Positions 40,207 through 47,607 of a stretch of 64,000 nucleotides of DNA are shown piece after piece. Made by a program: the position numbers and the translations under genes. Numbering within the stretch: the first letter of the stretch is position 1; each line of letters opens with the position of its first letter. The notes under the pieces are model-generated. The model worked only from the letters and a program-made list of their open reading frames with translations, did not search any database and was not told the origin of the DNA. This DNA is from Olsenella_K absiana (GTDB lineage Bacteria; Actinomycetota; Coriobacteriia; Coriobacteriales; Atopobiaceae): assembly GCF_036408855.1 (NCBI RefSeq), contig NZ_JAZGJQ010000004.1, forward strand, positions 1 to 64,000, given 5' to 3'.

Positions 40207-42684
40207 CTACCCCTCGACCTTCACGATCGGCGCGAACCCGCGCATGAGCTTCTTGCGCTTGCCCGTCCGGCTGAACTGCACCTCGATCACGTCGCCGGAG
40301 ACGGACAGCACCACGCCCGGCCCGAAGGTCTTGTGCGAGACGTGGTCGCCCGCGCGCAGCGCCTCCTGCGGCTTGGGCGCCTCGCGCCGCGGCTGCGGCT
40401 GCTGGTGCTGCGAGGCGGGCGCGCCGCCCGTGGAGCGCGTGCGCGAGCCGAAGACGTGGCCGCCGTAGACCTCCGAGCCCCTGCCGGAGCCGAAGGTCCC
40501 CCTGCGGTCGCCGCGCTTCTCCCAGCCCACGCCCGAGAAGCCCGAGGAGCCCACGCCGATGGCCTCGACGTCCTGCTCGGGAATCTCGTTCACGAAGCGG
40601 CTGCGCGGGTAGGCCTGCACCGAGCCGTACATGCGGCGCGTGGCCGCATACGTGAGGTAGAGGCGCTCCTCGGCGCGGGTGATGGCGACATAGGCCAGGC
40701 GCCGCTCCTCCTCGATGCGCCCGGGCTCCGTCTCGCCGGCCGCGTGCGGGAAGATGCCCTCCTCCATGCCGGCCACGAACACCACGGGGAACTCCAGGCC
40801 CTTGGCGGCGTGGATGGTCATCATCGTGATCGCGTGGCTGTCGCCGCCCATCGTGTCGAGGTCCGAGCGCAGGGCCAGCCATTCCATGAAGGCGGGCAGC
40901 TTCTCGGCGGCGACGGGCGGCCTCAGGCTCGCCGCGGGGTCTGCAGCCAGGGCGGCGCCGGCGGCGGAGAAGCCCGAGGCGTCCGCGCCTGCGCCCGCAG
41001 CGCCGACGGCAGCGGCGCCCGGCGCCGCGTCGAGCGCCCCGGCCTCGCGCAGCTGGCGCAGGCTCTCGAGCGTCTCCTGCACGTCGTCGTGGGACTCGTC
41101 GAAGTCCGCCGCGACGCCGTAGAACTCCTGGATGTTCTCGATGCGGCCGTCCGCCTCGTCGGTGTGCTCCGCCTCGAGCGCGCGGACGAGGCCGGCCTCC
41201 TCGACGATGGTGCGCACCACGTCGGCCAGCTCCCCGTCCACGTGGCGCGCGCGCTCGATCGCGTTGGTCCACTGCGCCACGGCACCCCTGACCTTGGCGC
41301 TGAGCAGCCCGGACTCCATGGTGCAGGCCTCGGCGGCCGAGAAGAACGAGAGGTTGTGGCTCGCCGCGTACGCCGCGATCTTGTTGACGCTCGTCGTGCC
41401 CACGCCGCGCCTCGGCGTGTTGATCACGCGCTGCGCCGAGACGTCGTCGTCGGGGTTGACGACGAGCTTGAGGTAGGCCATCACGTCGCGGATCTCCGCG
41501 CGGTCGTAGAAGCGCGTGCCGCCCACGAGCTTGTAGGGCACACCGGCGCGCAGGAACATGTCCTCGAGGATGCGCGACTGCGCGTTGGTGCGGTAGAAGA
41601 CCGCCATGTCGTCGTAGCTCCTGCCACGGTCGTGGAGCTTCTCGATCTCCGCGCCGATCCAGCGGCCCTCGTCGCGCTCGTCGGACGCCTGGAAGACGCG
41701 GACCTTGTCGCCCTCCCCGCGTGAGGTGTACAGGCGCTTGGGGGTGCGACGCGAGTTGTGCGCCACCACGGCGTTGGCCGCGTTCAGGATGTGGCCGTAC
41801 GAGCGGTAGTTCTCCTCCAGCTTGACCACGTGCGCCTGGGGGTAGTCCTTCTGGAAGGAGAGGATGTTCTTGATGTCCGCGCCGCGCCAGGAGTAGATCG
41901 ACTGGTCGTCGTCGCCCACGACCATGAGGTTCTGGTACTTGCGCGCAAGCAGGTTGGTGATCGCGTACTGCACGCCGTTGGTGTCCTGGTACTCGTCCAC
42001 GCTGATCTGCAGGAACCTGTCCTGGTAGGACTCCAGCACGTCCGGGCACTTGGACAAGAGCTCGAAGGCCTTGACGAGAAGGTCGTCGAAGTCCATGGCG
42101 TTGGCGCGCTCGAGGCGGCGCGAGAGCTCGTGGTAGACGCGGGCTGAGGCGGTGTCGAGCGGGGCCTCGGCCGAGCCCTCCATCTCGTCGGGGTAGACGA
42201 GCGCGTTCTTGGCCGCAGAGATCCTCGAGCGGACGGCGTTTATCGGGAACTTCTTCTGGTCTATGTCCAGGTCCTGCATGATCTGGCGGACCAGGCGCTT
42301 GGAGTCGTCGTCGTCGTAGATCGTGAAGTTGGGCTTGTAGCCGATGCGGTCCGCGTCCTCGCGCAGCATACGCACGCACATGGCGTGGAAGGTGCAGATC
42401 CACATGCCGCGCGTGTTGGCGACGAGGGCGCCGAGCCTCTCGCGCATCTCCGCGGCGGCCTTGTTGGTGAAGGTGATCGCGAGGACCTGCCAGGGGCGGA
42501 CGCCCTCGTCCTGGATCATGTGGGCGATGCGGTAGGTCAGGACGCGCGTCTTGCCCGAGCCCGCGCCGGCGAGCACCAGCAGCGGCCCCCTCGTGCAGAG
42601 GACGGCCTCGCGCTGCGCGGGGTTGAGCCCGTCTATGTCCACGCTCGCGCCTGCCTGGCCTGCCGTCCGTGCGTCCTGCGTCAT
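40207..42684 (-). CDS. pcrA: UvrD/PcrA-type superfamily 1 DNA helicase
   Basis: The 825-residue helicase has LNPAQREAVL (Q motif), VLAGAGSGKTRVLTYR (Walker A), ISVDEYQDTNGVQY (DEYQDT, motif II), VVGDDDQSIYSWRGA (motif III), TIHAAKGLEFPVVFV and YVAITRAEERLYLTYA (motifs V-VI). A short C-terminal Tudor-like domain ends the chain (HKTFGPGVVLSV). The order and length fit PcrA, which works in nucleotide excision repair, removes RecA filaments and aids rolling-circle replication. The Ala-rich insert near 570-610 is unusual in composition. The ATG at 42684 follows GGGGGG. Confidence 0.94.
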   Translation of the reverse strand: MTQDARTAGQAGASVDIDGLNPAQREAVLCTRGPLLVLAGAGSGKTRVLTYRIAHMIQDEGVRPWQVLAITFTNKAAAEMRERLGALVANTRGMWICTFHAMCVRMLREDADRIGYKPNFTIYDDDDSKRLVRQIMQDLDIDQKKFPINAVRSRISAAKNALVYPDEMEGSAEAPLDTASARVYHELSRRLERANAMDFDDLLVKAFELLSKCPDVLESYQDRFLQISVDEYQDTNGVQYAITNLLARKYQNLMVVGDDDQSIYSWRGADIKNILSFQKDYPQAHVVKLEENYRSYGHILNAANAVVAHNSRRTPKRLYTSRGEGDKVRVFQASDERDEGRWIGAEIEKLHDRGRSYDDMAVFYRTNAQSRILEDMFLRAGVPYKLVGGTRFYDRAEIRDVMAYLKLVVNPDDDVSAQRVINTPRRGVGTTSVNKIAAYAASHNLSFFSAAEACTMESGLLSAKVRGAVAQWTNAIERARHVDGELADVVRTIVEEAGLVRALEAEHTDEADGRIENIQEFYGVAADFDESHDDVQETLESLRQLREAGALDAAPGAAAVGAAGAGADASGFSAAGAALAADPAASLRPPVAAEKLPAFMEWLALRSDLDTMGGDSHAITMMTIHAAKGLEFPVVFVAGMEEGIFPHAAGETEPGRIEEERRLAYVAITRAEERLYLTYAATRRMYGSVQAYPRSRFVNEIPEQDVEAIGVGSSGFSGVGWEKRGDRRGTFGSGRGSEVYGGHVFGSRTRSTGGAPASQHQQPQPRREAPKPQEALRAGDHVSHKTFGPGVVLSVSGDVIEVQFSRTGKRKKLMRGFAPIVKVEG

Positions 42685-42842
42685 GGTCCCCCCGTTGCCT
42701 CGAGCGTCGAAGGGCCGGCGGCGGCGCGCAGCCAGCTGCCAGCCCGGGTTACAGAGTCTGAGTGTAGCCGCCGCGCGGGGCGCAGATGTCCTTCGAGGGG
42801 GTCTGCACACGGCCACCACGCGGCCGCGGGGGGCCGGGCCGC

Positions 42843-42927
42843 GCGCGGGGCGCGGGAGCGCGGGGGCCTGGGCGGCTCGCGCGGGGCACGGGAGCGCGGG
42901 GGCCTGGGCGGCTCGCGCGGGGCGCGC
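42843..42927. repeat. 36-bp tandem repeats directly after the hydrolase-like gene
   Basis: Two copies of a 36-base unit starting GCGCGGGGC (42843-42878, 42879-42914) differ by one base. A partial third copy runs up to the stop codon at 42928. On the minus strand they follow the stop directly. Confidence 0.85.
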
Positions 42928-44199
42928 CTACACGAGCGGCTTCAGGAAGTCGCGCAGCTCGTGGTAGTAGGTCGCAGGGTCGACGAGCGCGGACTCGAGG
43001 TGCCCCGCGCCCCTAAACATCCTGAGGCGCCTGTTGTCGCCCGCCGCGGCGCCGCTCGCCGCGTCGTAGATCTTCTTGGCCATGTAGGGCGGCACGATGG
43101 CGTCGCGCTCGCCCTGGAAGAGCAGCAGGGGCACCTGCGCGTGCGCGGCGGCGTCGGCGGCAGAGGCCAGGGCCAGGTCGAAGCCGCCGGGCATGAGCAG
43201 GTAGACCGCACGAATCGCGTCCAGGGTCGGGTGGACCGGCGCGCCCTTGGCGCGAAGCAGGCGCGCCAGGCCGTTCCAGGCGTCGGAGTAAGCCGAGTCG
43301 CACACGCAGGCGACGACGCCGGACGGCAGGGTCTTCTCGCCCGCGGCGATGCAGGCCGCCGCCCCTCCAGCGCCCTGGCCGTGCAGCACGATCCGGGCGC
43401 CCTCGTCCTCGTTGCGCACGATCCAGCGGCACCACTCCACGAGGTCGGTGCGGTCGAGCCAGCCGAGGCCTGGCCTCCTGCCGCCGCTCGCGCCGTGGGC
43501 GCGCAGGTCGGGGACGAGGAGGTTGAAGCCGAGCGCGGCGTAATGGCGCGCGTAGAGCATCACGTCGGTCCAGCCGCCGCCGTAGCCGTGGACGAGCACC
43601 GCCCACCGGGAGCTGTCGAGGGCGCACTCGAAGACGTGGGCGGCCAGCTCGCAGCCGTCCTCCGCCGTGAGGGTGACCTCGCGCGGGGCGACGATCGCGT
43701 CGAGCCACTCCTCCGTCAGGTGCGCCTCCGCGACGCGGTTGGTCTCGATCAGCGAGAGGGTCTCGGCGTCGCCGCGGTGCGACCGCTCGGCGAAGGGCTG
43801 GTCGGCGGCCGGGCGGCCGAGGGGCGCGCCGAGGCGGCGGACCCGCTGCGCCTGCTGGGCGAGGGCACCCTCGGGGTCGGCCCTGAGCGCGTGGCGCTCC
43901 GCGGGCGTGAGCTGGGGCGCCCGATGCGGGCGGAGGAGGTAGCCCACGAGGACCGAGGCCGTCGCCACGGTCACGACGACCAGGGCGATTGCCACGACCA
44001 GGAAGAAGGCGCCGTCGGCGACGCTGCCCGAGGCGAGGCGGGCGATGCCCCACAGGAGGACGGCGAGCACGAGGGCGGCGAAGGCGAGCGCGTGGCACAG
44101 CCGGGGGCGCTCGTCGTGCCTGCCGACGAGGTCGATGCCGGAGGGAAGCTTGAGGCGCCTCTCCGCGACGGTCCCGAGACCTTCTCCCCCTCCTGGCAT
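42928..44199 (-). CDS. Membrane alpha/beta hydrolase-fold protein without the nucleophile serine
   Basis: The 423-residue protein has two hydrophobic helices (about 36-55 and 63-88) anchoring it to the membrane, then an alpha/beta hydrolase domain. Visible marks are VLVHGYGGGW (oxyanion loop), YDRRAHG-type LLVPDLRAHGASGG, the acid D366 in FQGERDAIVP and H400 in GAGHLES. The nucleophile elbow, normally GxSxG, reads GQGAG: Gly 276 (codon GGC) replaces Ser. Catalysis by the usual mechanism is therefore unlikely; a single AGC-to-GGC change would suffice. The ATG at 44199 follows AAAGGA. It has its own TTGCCC/TACTAT promoter. Confidence 0.75.
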   Translation of the reverse strand: MPGGGEGLGTVAERRLKLPSGIDLVGRHDERPRLCHALAFAALVLAVLLWGIARLASGSVADGAFFLVVAIALVVVTVATASVLVGYLLRPHRAPQLTPAERHALRADPEGALAQQAQRVRRLGAPLGRPAADQPFAERSHRGDAETLSLIETNRVAEAHLTEEWLDAIVAPREVTLTAEDGCELAAHVFECALDSSRWAVLVHGYGGGWTDVMLYARHYAALGFNLLVPDLRAHGASGGRRPGLGWLDRTDLVEWCRWIVRNEDEGARIVLHGQGAGGAAACIAAGEKTLPSGVVACVCDSAYSDAWNGLARLLRAKGAPVHPTLDAIRAVYLLMPGGFDLALASAADAAAHAQVPLLLFQGERDAIVPPYMAKKIYDAASGAAAGDNRRLRMFRGAGHLESALVDPATYYHELRDFLKPLV

Positions 44200-44264
44200 G
44201 TTCCACCATCCTTTGCATACACGGAGCCCAAAGGCGCAGCTCACGAGGTTGCTCGAACCATCCT

Positions 44265-44293
44265 ATAGTAGCGCCGCGGACGGATGCGGGCAA
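44265..44293 (-). promoter_or_regulatory. Promoter of the hydrolase-like gene
   Basis: On the minus strand TTGCCC, 17 bases, TACTAT, about 60 bases before the start codon. The -35 box resembles that of the TPR gene. Confidence 0.65.
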
Positions 44294-44334
44294 ACGCGGG
44301 GGCGTCTATGCAAAAGCGCGGCAGGCACCCCGCC

Positions 44335-45255
44335 CTAGGCCAGCAGGGCGAAGTAGGCGACGACCAGGGCGCCGAGCACGATGCGGTACCAGCCGAAGGA
44401 CTCGAAGCTGTGCTTGCGCACGAAGCCCATCAGGAACCTGATGGCGGCGATCGAGACGAGGAAGGCCACGACGCAGCCCACGAGCAGGGTCATGCCCTCC
44501 GTCGCGGTGGGGACGCCGCCCGCGAGGAGGTACTTGACGAGCTTGAGCGCGCTCGCACCGAACATCACGGGGATGGCCAGGTAGAAGGTGAACTCGGACG
44601 CCACGGTGCGCGAGCAGCCGAGCAGGAGGCCGCCGATGATGGTCGAGCCGGAGCGCGAGGTGCCGGGCACCAGCGAGAGGACCTGGAAGAGGCCGATTCC
44701 GAGCGCCCTGCCCCAGCCGAGCTCCGAGATGTCCTGGACGGGGGCCTCCTCGTCGGCGAGCACGGTGGCGGAGGCGCCCTCCGCGACCTCGGGCAGGGCG
44801 AAGTGGGCGCCGCCCGAGGAGGTCAGCGCGCGGGCCCTGCCGGCGCGGACGCGCTCGATCACGATGAAGGCGACGCCGTAGGCGACGAGGGCGGCAGCCA
44901 CGACGAAGGGGCCCTCGAGGTGCTCGGTCATCCAGTCGTCCAGCGGCAGCCCCACCACGGCGGCCGGCACGCACGCCAGGACTATCTTGCCCCACAGCGT
45001 CCAGGTGCCGCGGCGCTCCTCGGGCGTCTTGGCGCGCGAGAAGGGATTGAGCTCGTGGAAGAACAGCACGAGGACCGCGAGGATGGCGCCGAGCTGGATC
45101 ACGACGAGGAACATGTTCCAGAACTGCTCGGTGACGTCGAGCTTCACGAACTGCCCGAGAAGGAGCATGTGCCCCGTGGACGAGACCGGCAGCCACTCGG
45201 TTATGCCCTCCACCAGGCCGAACAAGGCCGCCTTCAAGAGTTCCACCAGATTCAT
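44335..45255 (-). CDS. uppP: Undecaprenyl-diphosphate phosphatase
   Basis: This 306-residue membrane protein has the BacA signature segments GLVEGITEWLPVSSTGHMLL and LSLVPGTSRSGSTIIGG. It recycles the lipid carrier of cell wall synthesis by removing one phosphate and confers some bacitracin resistance. A soluble insert of about 40 residues (ALTSSGGAHFALPEVAEG...) lies between the two halves, longer than in typical members. The ATG follows AGGAGGGG. Confidence 0.95.
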   Translation of the reverse strand: MNLVELLKAALFGLVEGITEWLPVSSTGHMLLLGQFVKLDVTEQFWNMFLVVIQLGAILAVLVLFFHELNPFSRAKTPEERRGTWTLWGKIVLACVPAAVVGLPLDDWMTEHLEGPFVVAAALVAYGVAFIVIERVRAGRARALTSSGGAHFALPEVAEGASATVLADEEAPVQDISELGWGRALGIGLFQVLSLVPGTSRSGSTIIGGLLLGCSRTVASEFTFYLAIPVMFGASALKLVKYLLAGGVPTATEGMTLLVGCVVAFLVSIAAIRFLMGFVRKHSFESFGWYRIVLGALVVAYFALLA

Positions 45256-45373
45256 GAGCCCCTCCTAGAACGTTGCAGGACGCGCTCCCGGCGCGCCGGC
45301 GCGGATGTGCCTGTACATAATCCACCCCTCGGGGCGCCCGGGCCCCATCAACATAAAAAGGGGACAATGCCGG

Positions 45374-45412
45374 CGCGCGCCCGGCGGGACCCGGGGCGCG
45401 CGTCCTTCTCCC
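45374..45412 (+). terminator. Hairpin with TCCTTCTC tail upstream of uspA
   Basis: A perfect 9-bp stem CGCGCGCCC / GGGCGCGCG (45374-45382, 45394-45402) is followed at once by TCCTTCTCCC on the plus strand. No plus-strand gene precedes it within 7 kb, so it would stop antisense read-through across uppP or attenuate a leader. Confidence 0.6.
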
Positions 45413-45489
45413 TGCCTTCGCCCGGGCGCCCCGCACGCCCGCCCACCGGCACCGCGCGCCCACGAGCGGGCGCGCGCGTACGGGCGCGG

Positions 45490-45498
45490 TTGCTAGAC
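45490..45498 (+). promoter_or_regulatory. Extended -10 box TGCTAGACT before uspA
   Basis: TG-N-TAGACT lies 41 bases before the uspA start. No -35 match is visible. Confidence 0.5.
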
Positions 45499-45538
45499 TC
45501 GAGGCGTACGGCAGGTCCGATCGAGAGGCAGGTAGCAC

Positions 45539-46009
45539 ATGGCGGACGAAACAAGGGTATGCCCCAGCCTGAGCGAGCTCGGCTACGACAAGGTCTTCGT
45601 CTCCCTCGACGGCTCCGAGCAGCAGGGCAAGGTGCTTGAGCGCGCCATCGTCACGGCGGCAAACAACGGCTCGGAGCTCTACATCGGGCACGTGATCGAC
45701 TCGTCGGCCCTGGAGACCACGGGGTCGTTCCCCGCGGAGCTCGTCAAGGAGCAGGAGCAGAGCTTCCGCGCGAGCATCGCGGAGGAGGTCGAGCGGGCGC
45801 GGCAGATCCCCTCCATCAGGGGCGTCGAGGTCCTGGTGAAGTTCGGCCGCATCCGCGAGACCCTGAAGGACGAGATGATCGACGAGATCGAGCCCGACCT
45901 CATCATCTGCGGCGCGCGCGGGCTCTCCTCGATCAAGTACGCGCTGCTCGGCTCCATCTCCACCTTCCTCGTCCGCAGCGCCCGCTGCGACACGCTCGTC
46001 ATCAAGTAG
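45539..46009 (+). CDS. Universal stress protein, UspA family
   Basis: The 156-residue protein has a single Usp domain: YDKVFVSLDGSEQQGKVLERA and the ATP-binding end ICGARGLSSIKYALLGSIS (G-2x-G-9x-G-S/T pattern). ATP-binding UspA proteins help cells survive growth arrest and stress. It has its own extended -10 box, and the upstream hairpin isolates it from other transcription. Tandem repeats follow the stop. Confidence 0.9.
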   Translation: MADETRVCPSLSELGYDKVFVSLDGSEQQGKVLERAIVTAANNGSELYIGHVIDSSALETTGSFPAELVKEQEQSFRASIAEEVERARQIPSIRGVEVLVKFGRIRETLKDEMIDEIEPDLIICGARGLSSIKYALLGSISTFLVRSARCDTLVIK

Positions 46010-46010
46010 C

Positions 46011-46077
46011 CCCGGCCCGGCGGCGGCGCCCGGCCCGGCGGCGGCGCCCGGCCCGGCGGCGGCGCCCGGCCCGGCGG
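46011..46077. repeat. 18-bp tandem repeats directly after uspA
   Basis: Unit CCCGGCCCGGCGGCGGCG occurs at 46011, 46029 and 46047, plus a partial fourth copy. The first begins 2 bases after the stop codon. Confidence 0.88.
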
Positions 46078-46116
46078 TCCCGACGTGGTGTTTTTCTGGC
46101 TGTCCACTACATATTG

Positions 46117-46122
46117 TATGAT
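46117..46122 (+). promoter_or_regulatory. -10 box TATGAT before the wall hydrolase gene
   Basis: TATGAT stands in an AT-rich island (TTTTTCTGG..ATATTG) 93 bases before the start codon. The leader contains a GGGGGCGC/GCGCCCCC stem. The -35 region is poor. Confidence 0.45.
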
Positions 46123-46214
46123 GGGGGCGCTGTCGGCGTAGGCACCGGCGGCGCCCCCGCTTGCTCGCATGCCGCTCGCAGGGGTCAAGACGGACGAGAC
46201 CCGGAGGTATGCCC

Positions 46215-47393
46215 ATGAGAGACCGCAAGACCCAGGGGGAGGGCCGCCGCGCGCGCGGCGCGATCGGACGCGCCGCGACGATCGCATGCTCGACGCTCGC
46301 CCTCACCGGCTTCGCCCTCGCGCCGGCAGTCGCCCAGGCCGCGACGGCCGACGAGCTCGCGAGCGAGGCGGCGAGCCTCAACCAGCAGCTGCAGCAGGCC
46401 ACGCAGGACTACGCGTCCGCGCAGGCCGAGGTGGAGGGCATCCAGTCCTCGATCGACCAGAACGAGGAGGACGTCGCCGCCCTCGAGGCGGAACTCCCCG
46501 AGAAGCGCGCCAGGGCTGCGGAGTCCATCCGCACGCTCTACAAGTTCCAGCAGGGCACCCCGGGGCTGATCGAGCTCATCCTCTCCTCCGAGGACTTCAA
46601 CGACTTCATCTCCACCGTCACCTACATCGACGCCATCCACCAGCGCAGCACCGAGCAGGTGACCGAGCTGGCCACCCTCTCCGACGAGCTCGCGCAGAAG
46701 CGCGCCGAGCTCACGAGCCAGAGGGACGAGGCGCTCCAGCGGCAGCAGACGGCCGAGCAGGCCCTCTCCTCCGTGCGCACCGCCCAGGCCAGCGTCCAGG
46801 CGCAGGCCGACGAGCTCGCCCGCCAGGAGGAGGCCGAGCGCCAGGCCGCCATCGCCGAGGCGCAGCAGGCCGTGGACGCGGCGGCCGGCGCCGCAGAGGT
46901 GAGCCCGGACGGCACGTCCTCCTCCGACGCCGCCCCCTCCCAGGCGACCTTCACCACGAGCTCCGGCAACACCGCCGCCGTCGAGGTGCCCTCCGCCCCG
47001 AGCGCGGACAACGCGGCCGTCTCCGAGAACACCACCACCTCCGAGCAGGACGGCTGGGCCGCGCGCATCGACGCCTACCTGGCCGGCTCCCCGCTCGCGG
47101 GCCAGGGCGCGACCTTCGCGGCCGCGGCCGCCCGCTACGGCGTGGACCCGCGCATCTCGCCGGCCATCTCGGCTGTCGAGAGCTCCAAGGGCGCCGTCTG
47201 CTTCCGCCCGCACAACGCCTGGGGCTGGGGATCGAGCAGCTGGTCGAGCTGGGAGGAGGCCATCTACGCCCACGTCTCCGGCTTCGCCTCCGGCTACGGC
47301 TCGACCATGTCCATGGCGGTCGCCCGCAAGTACTGCCCGCCCACCGCAGGCGAGTGGTACGCGAGCGTCCTCGCGGAGATGAGCCGGATCTAG
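46215..47393 (+). CDS. Secreted coiled-coil peptidoglycan hydrolase (PcsB-like)
   Basis: The 392-residue protein has a signal peptide ending near APAVAQA|A. A long coiled coil rich in Gln, Ala and Glu (about 45-215; TLYKFQQGTPGLIELILSSEDFNDF is characteristic of PcsB/CwlO-type coiled coils) is followed by an Ala/Ser/Thr linker. A C-terminal lysozyme/glucosaminidase-like domain follows (GVDPRISPAISAVESSKG, likely catalytic Glu in VESS, then NAWGWGSSSW). Such proteins cut peptidoglycan at division or elongation, often with FtsEX control; neither gene is nearby. The ATG follows GGAGG. Confidence 0.82.
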   Translation: MRDRKTQGEGRRARGAIGRAATIACSTLALTGFALAPAVAQAATADELASEAASLNQQLQQATQDYASAQAEVEGIQSSIDQNEEDVAALEAELPEKRARAAESIRTLYKFQQGTPGLIELILSSEDFNDFISTVTYIDAIHQRSTEQVTELATLSDELAQKRAELTSQRDEALQRQQTAEQALSSVRTAQASVQAQADELARQEEAERQAAIAEAQQAVDAAAGAAEVSPDGTSSSDAAPSQATFTTSSGNTAAVEVPSAPSADNAAVSENTTTSEQDGWAARIDAYLAGSPLAGQGATFAAAAARYGVDPRISPAISAVESSKGAVCFRPHNAWGWGSSSWSSWEEAIYAHVSGFASGYGSTMSMAVARKYCPPTAGEWYASVLAEMSRI

Positions 47394-47456
47394 GGACCTG
47401 CGGCGCGCCGCACGCCCGGCCGCGCGCCACGCACACGTCGCGAGACGAGTTCCGGG

Positions 47457-47505
47457 AAGGCCCCGGGGCGCCCGTCGAGGGCAGCCCCGGGGCTTGTGCT
47501 TTCTC
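47457..47505 (+). terminator. Terminator after the wall hydrolase gene
   Basis: AAGGCCCCGGGGC and GCCCCGGGGCTT pair around an inner GCCC/GGGC stem. TGTGCTTTCTCG follows, similar to the pyrimidine tail of the other terminators. Confidence 0.65.
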
Positions 47506-47545
47506 GGGGCTCGCTCCCCAGGCCCCAGGCCCCCTCGGATGCCCA

Positions 47546-47554
47546 TGCTAGAAT
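47546..47554 (+). promoter_or_regulatory. Extended -10 box TGCTAGAAT before the M16 operon
   Basis: TG-N-TAGAAT, the best of the four TGCTA boxes, lies 54 bases before the M16 start codon. Confidence 0.55.
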
Positions 47555-47607
47555 GTGGCACCAAAAACCCAGGCGCCCGCGCGGCGCCGTCCGAGGAGGT
47601 CCGCCTC

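Noticed and set aside
38110..41724. A 1204-codon plus-strand frame
   Set aside because: Antisense of mtnN, luxS, the MscS gene and pcrA, with no family signature of its own.
46123..46214. Possible c-di-AMP (ydaO) riboswitch before the wall hydrolase gene
   Set aside because: The leader is about 90 bases, too short, and lacks the conserved pseudoknot core; it has a single GC stem.
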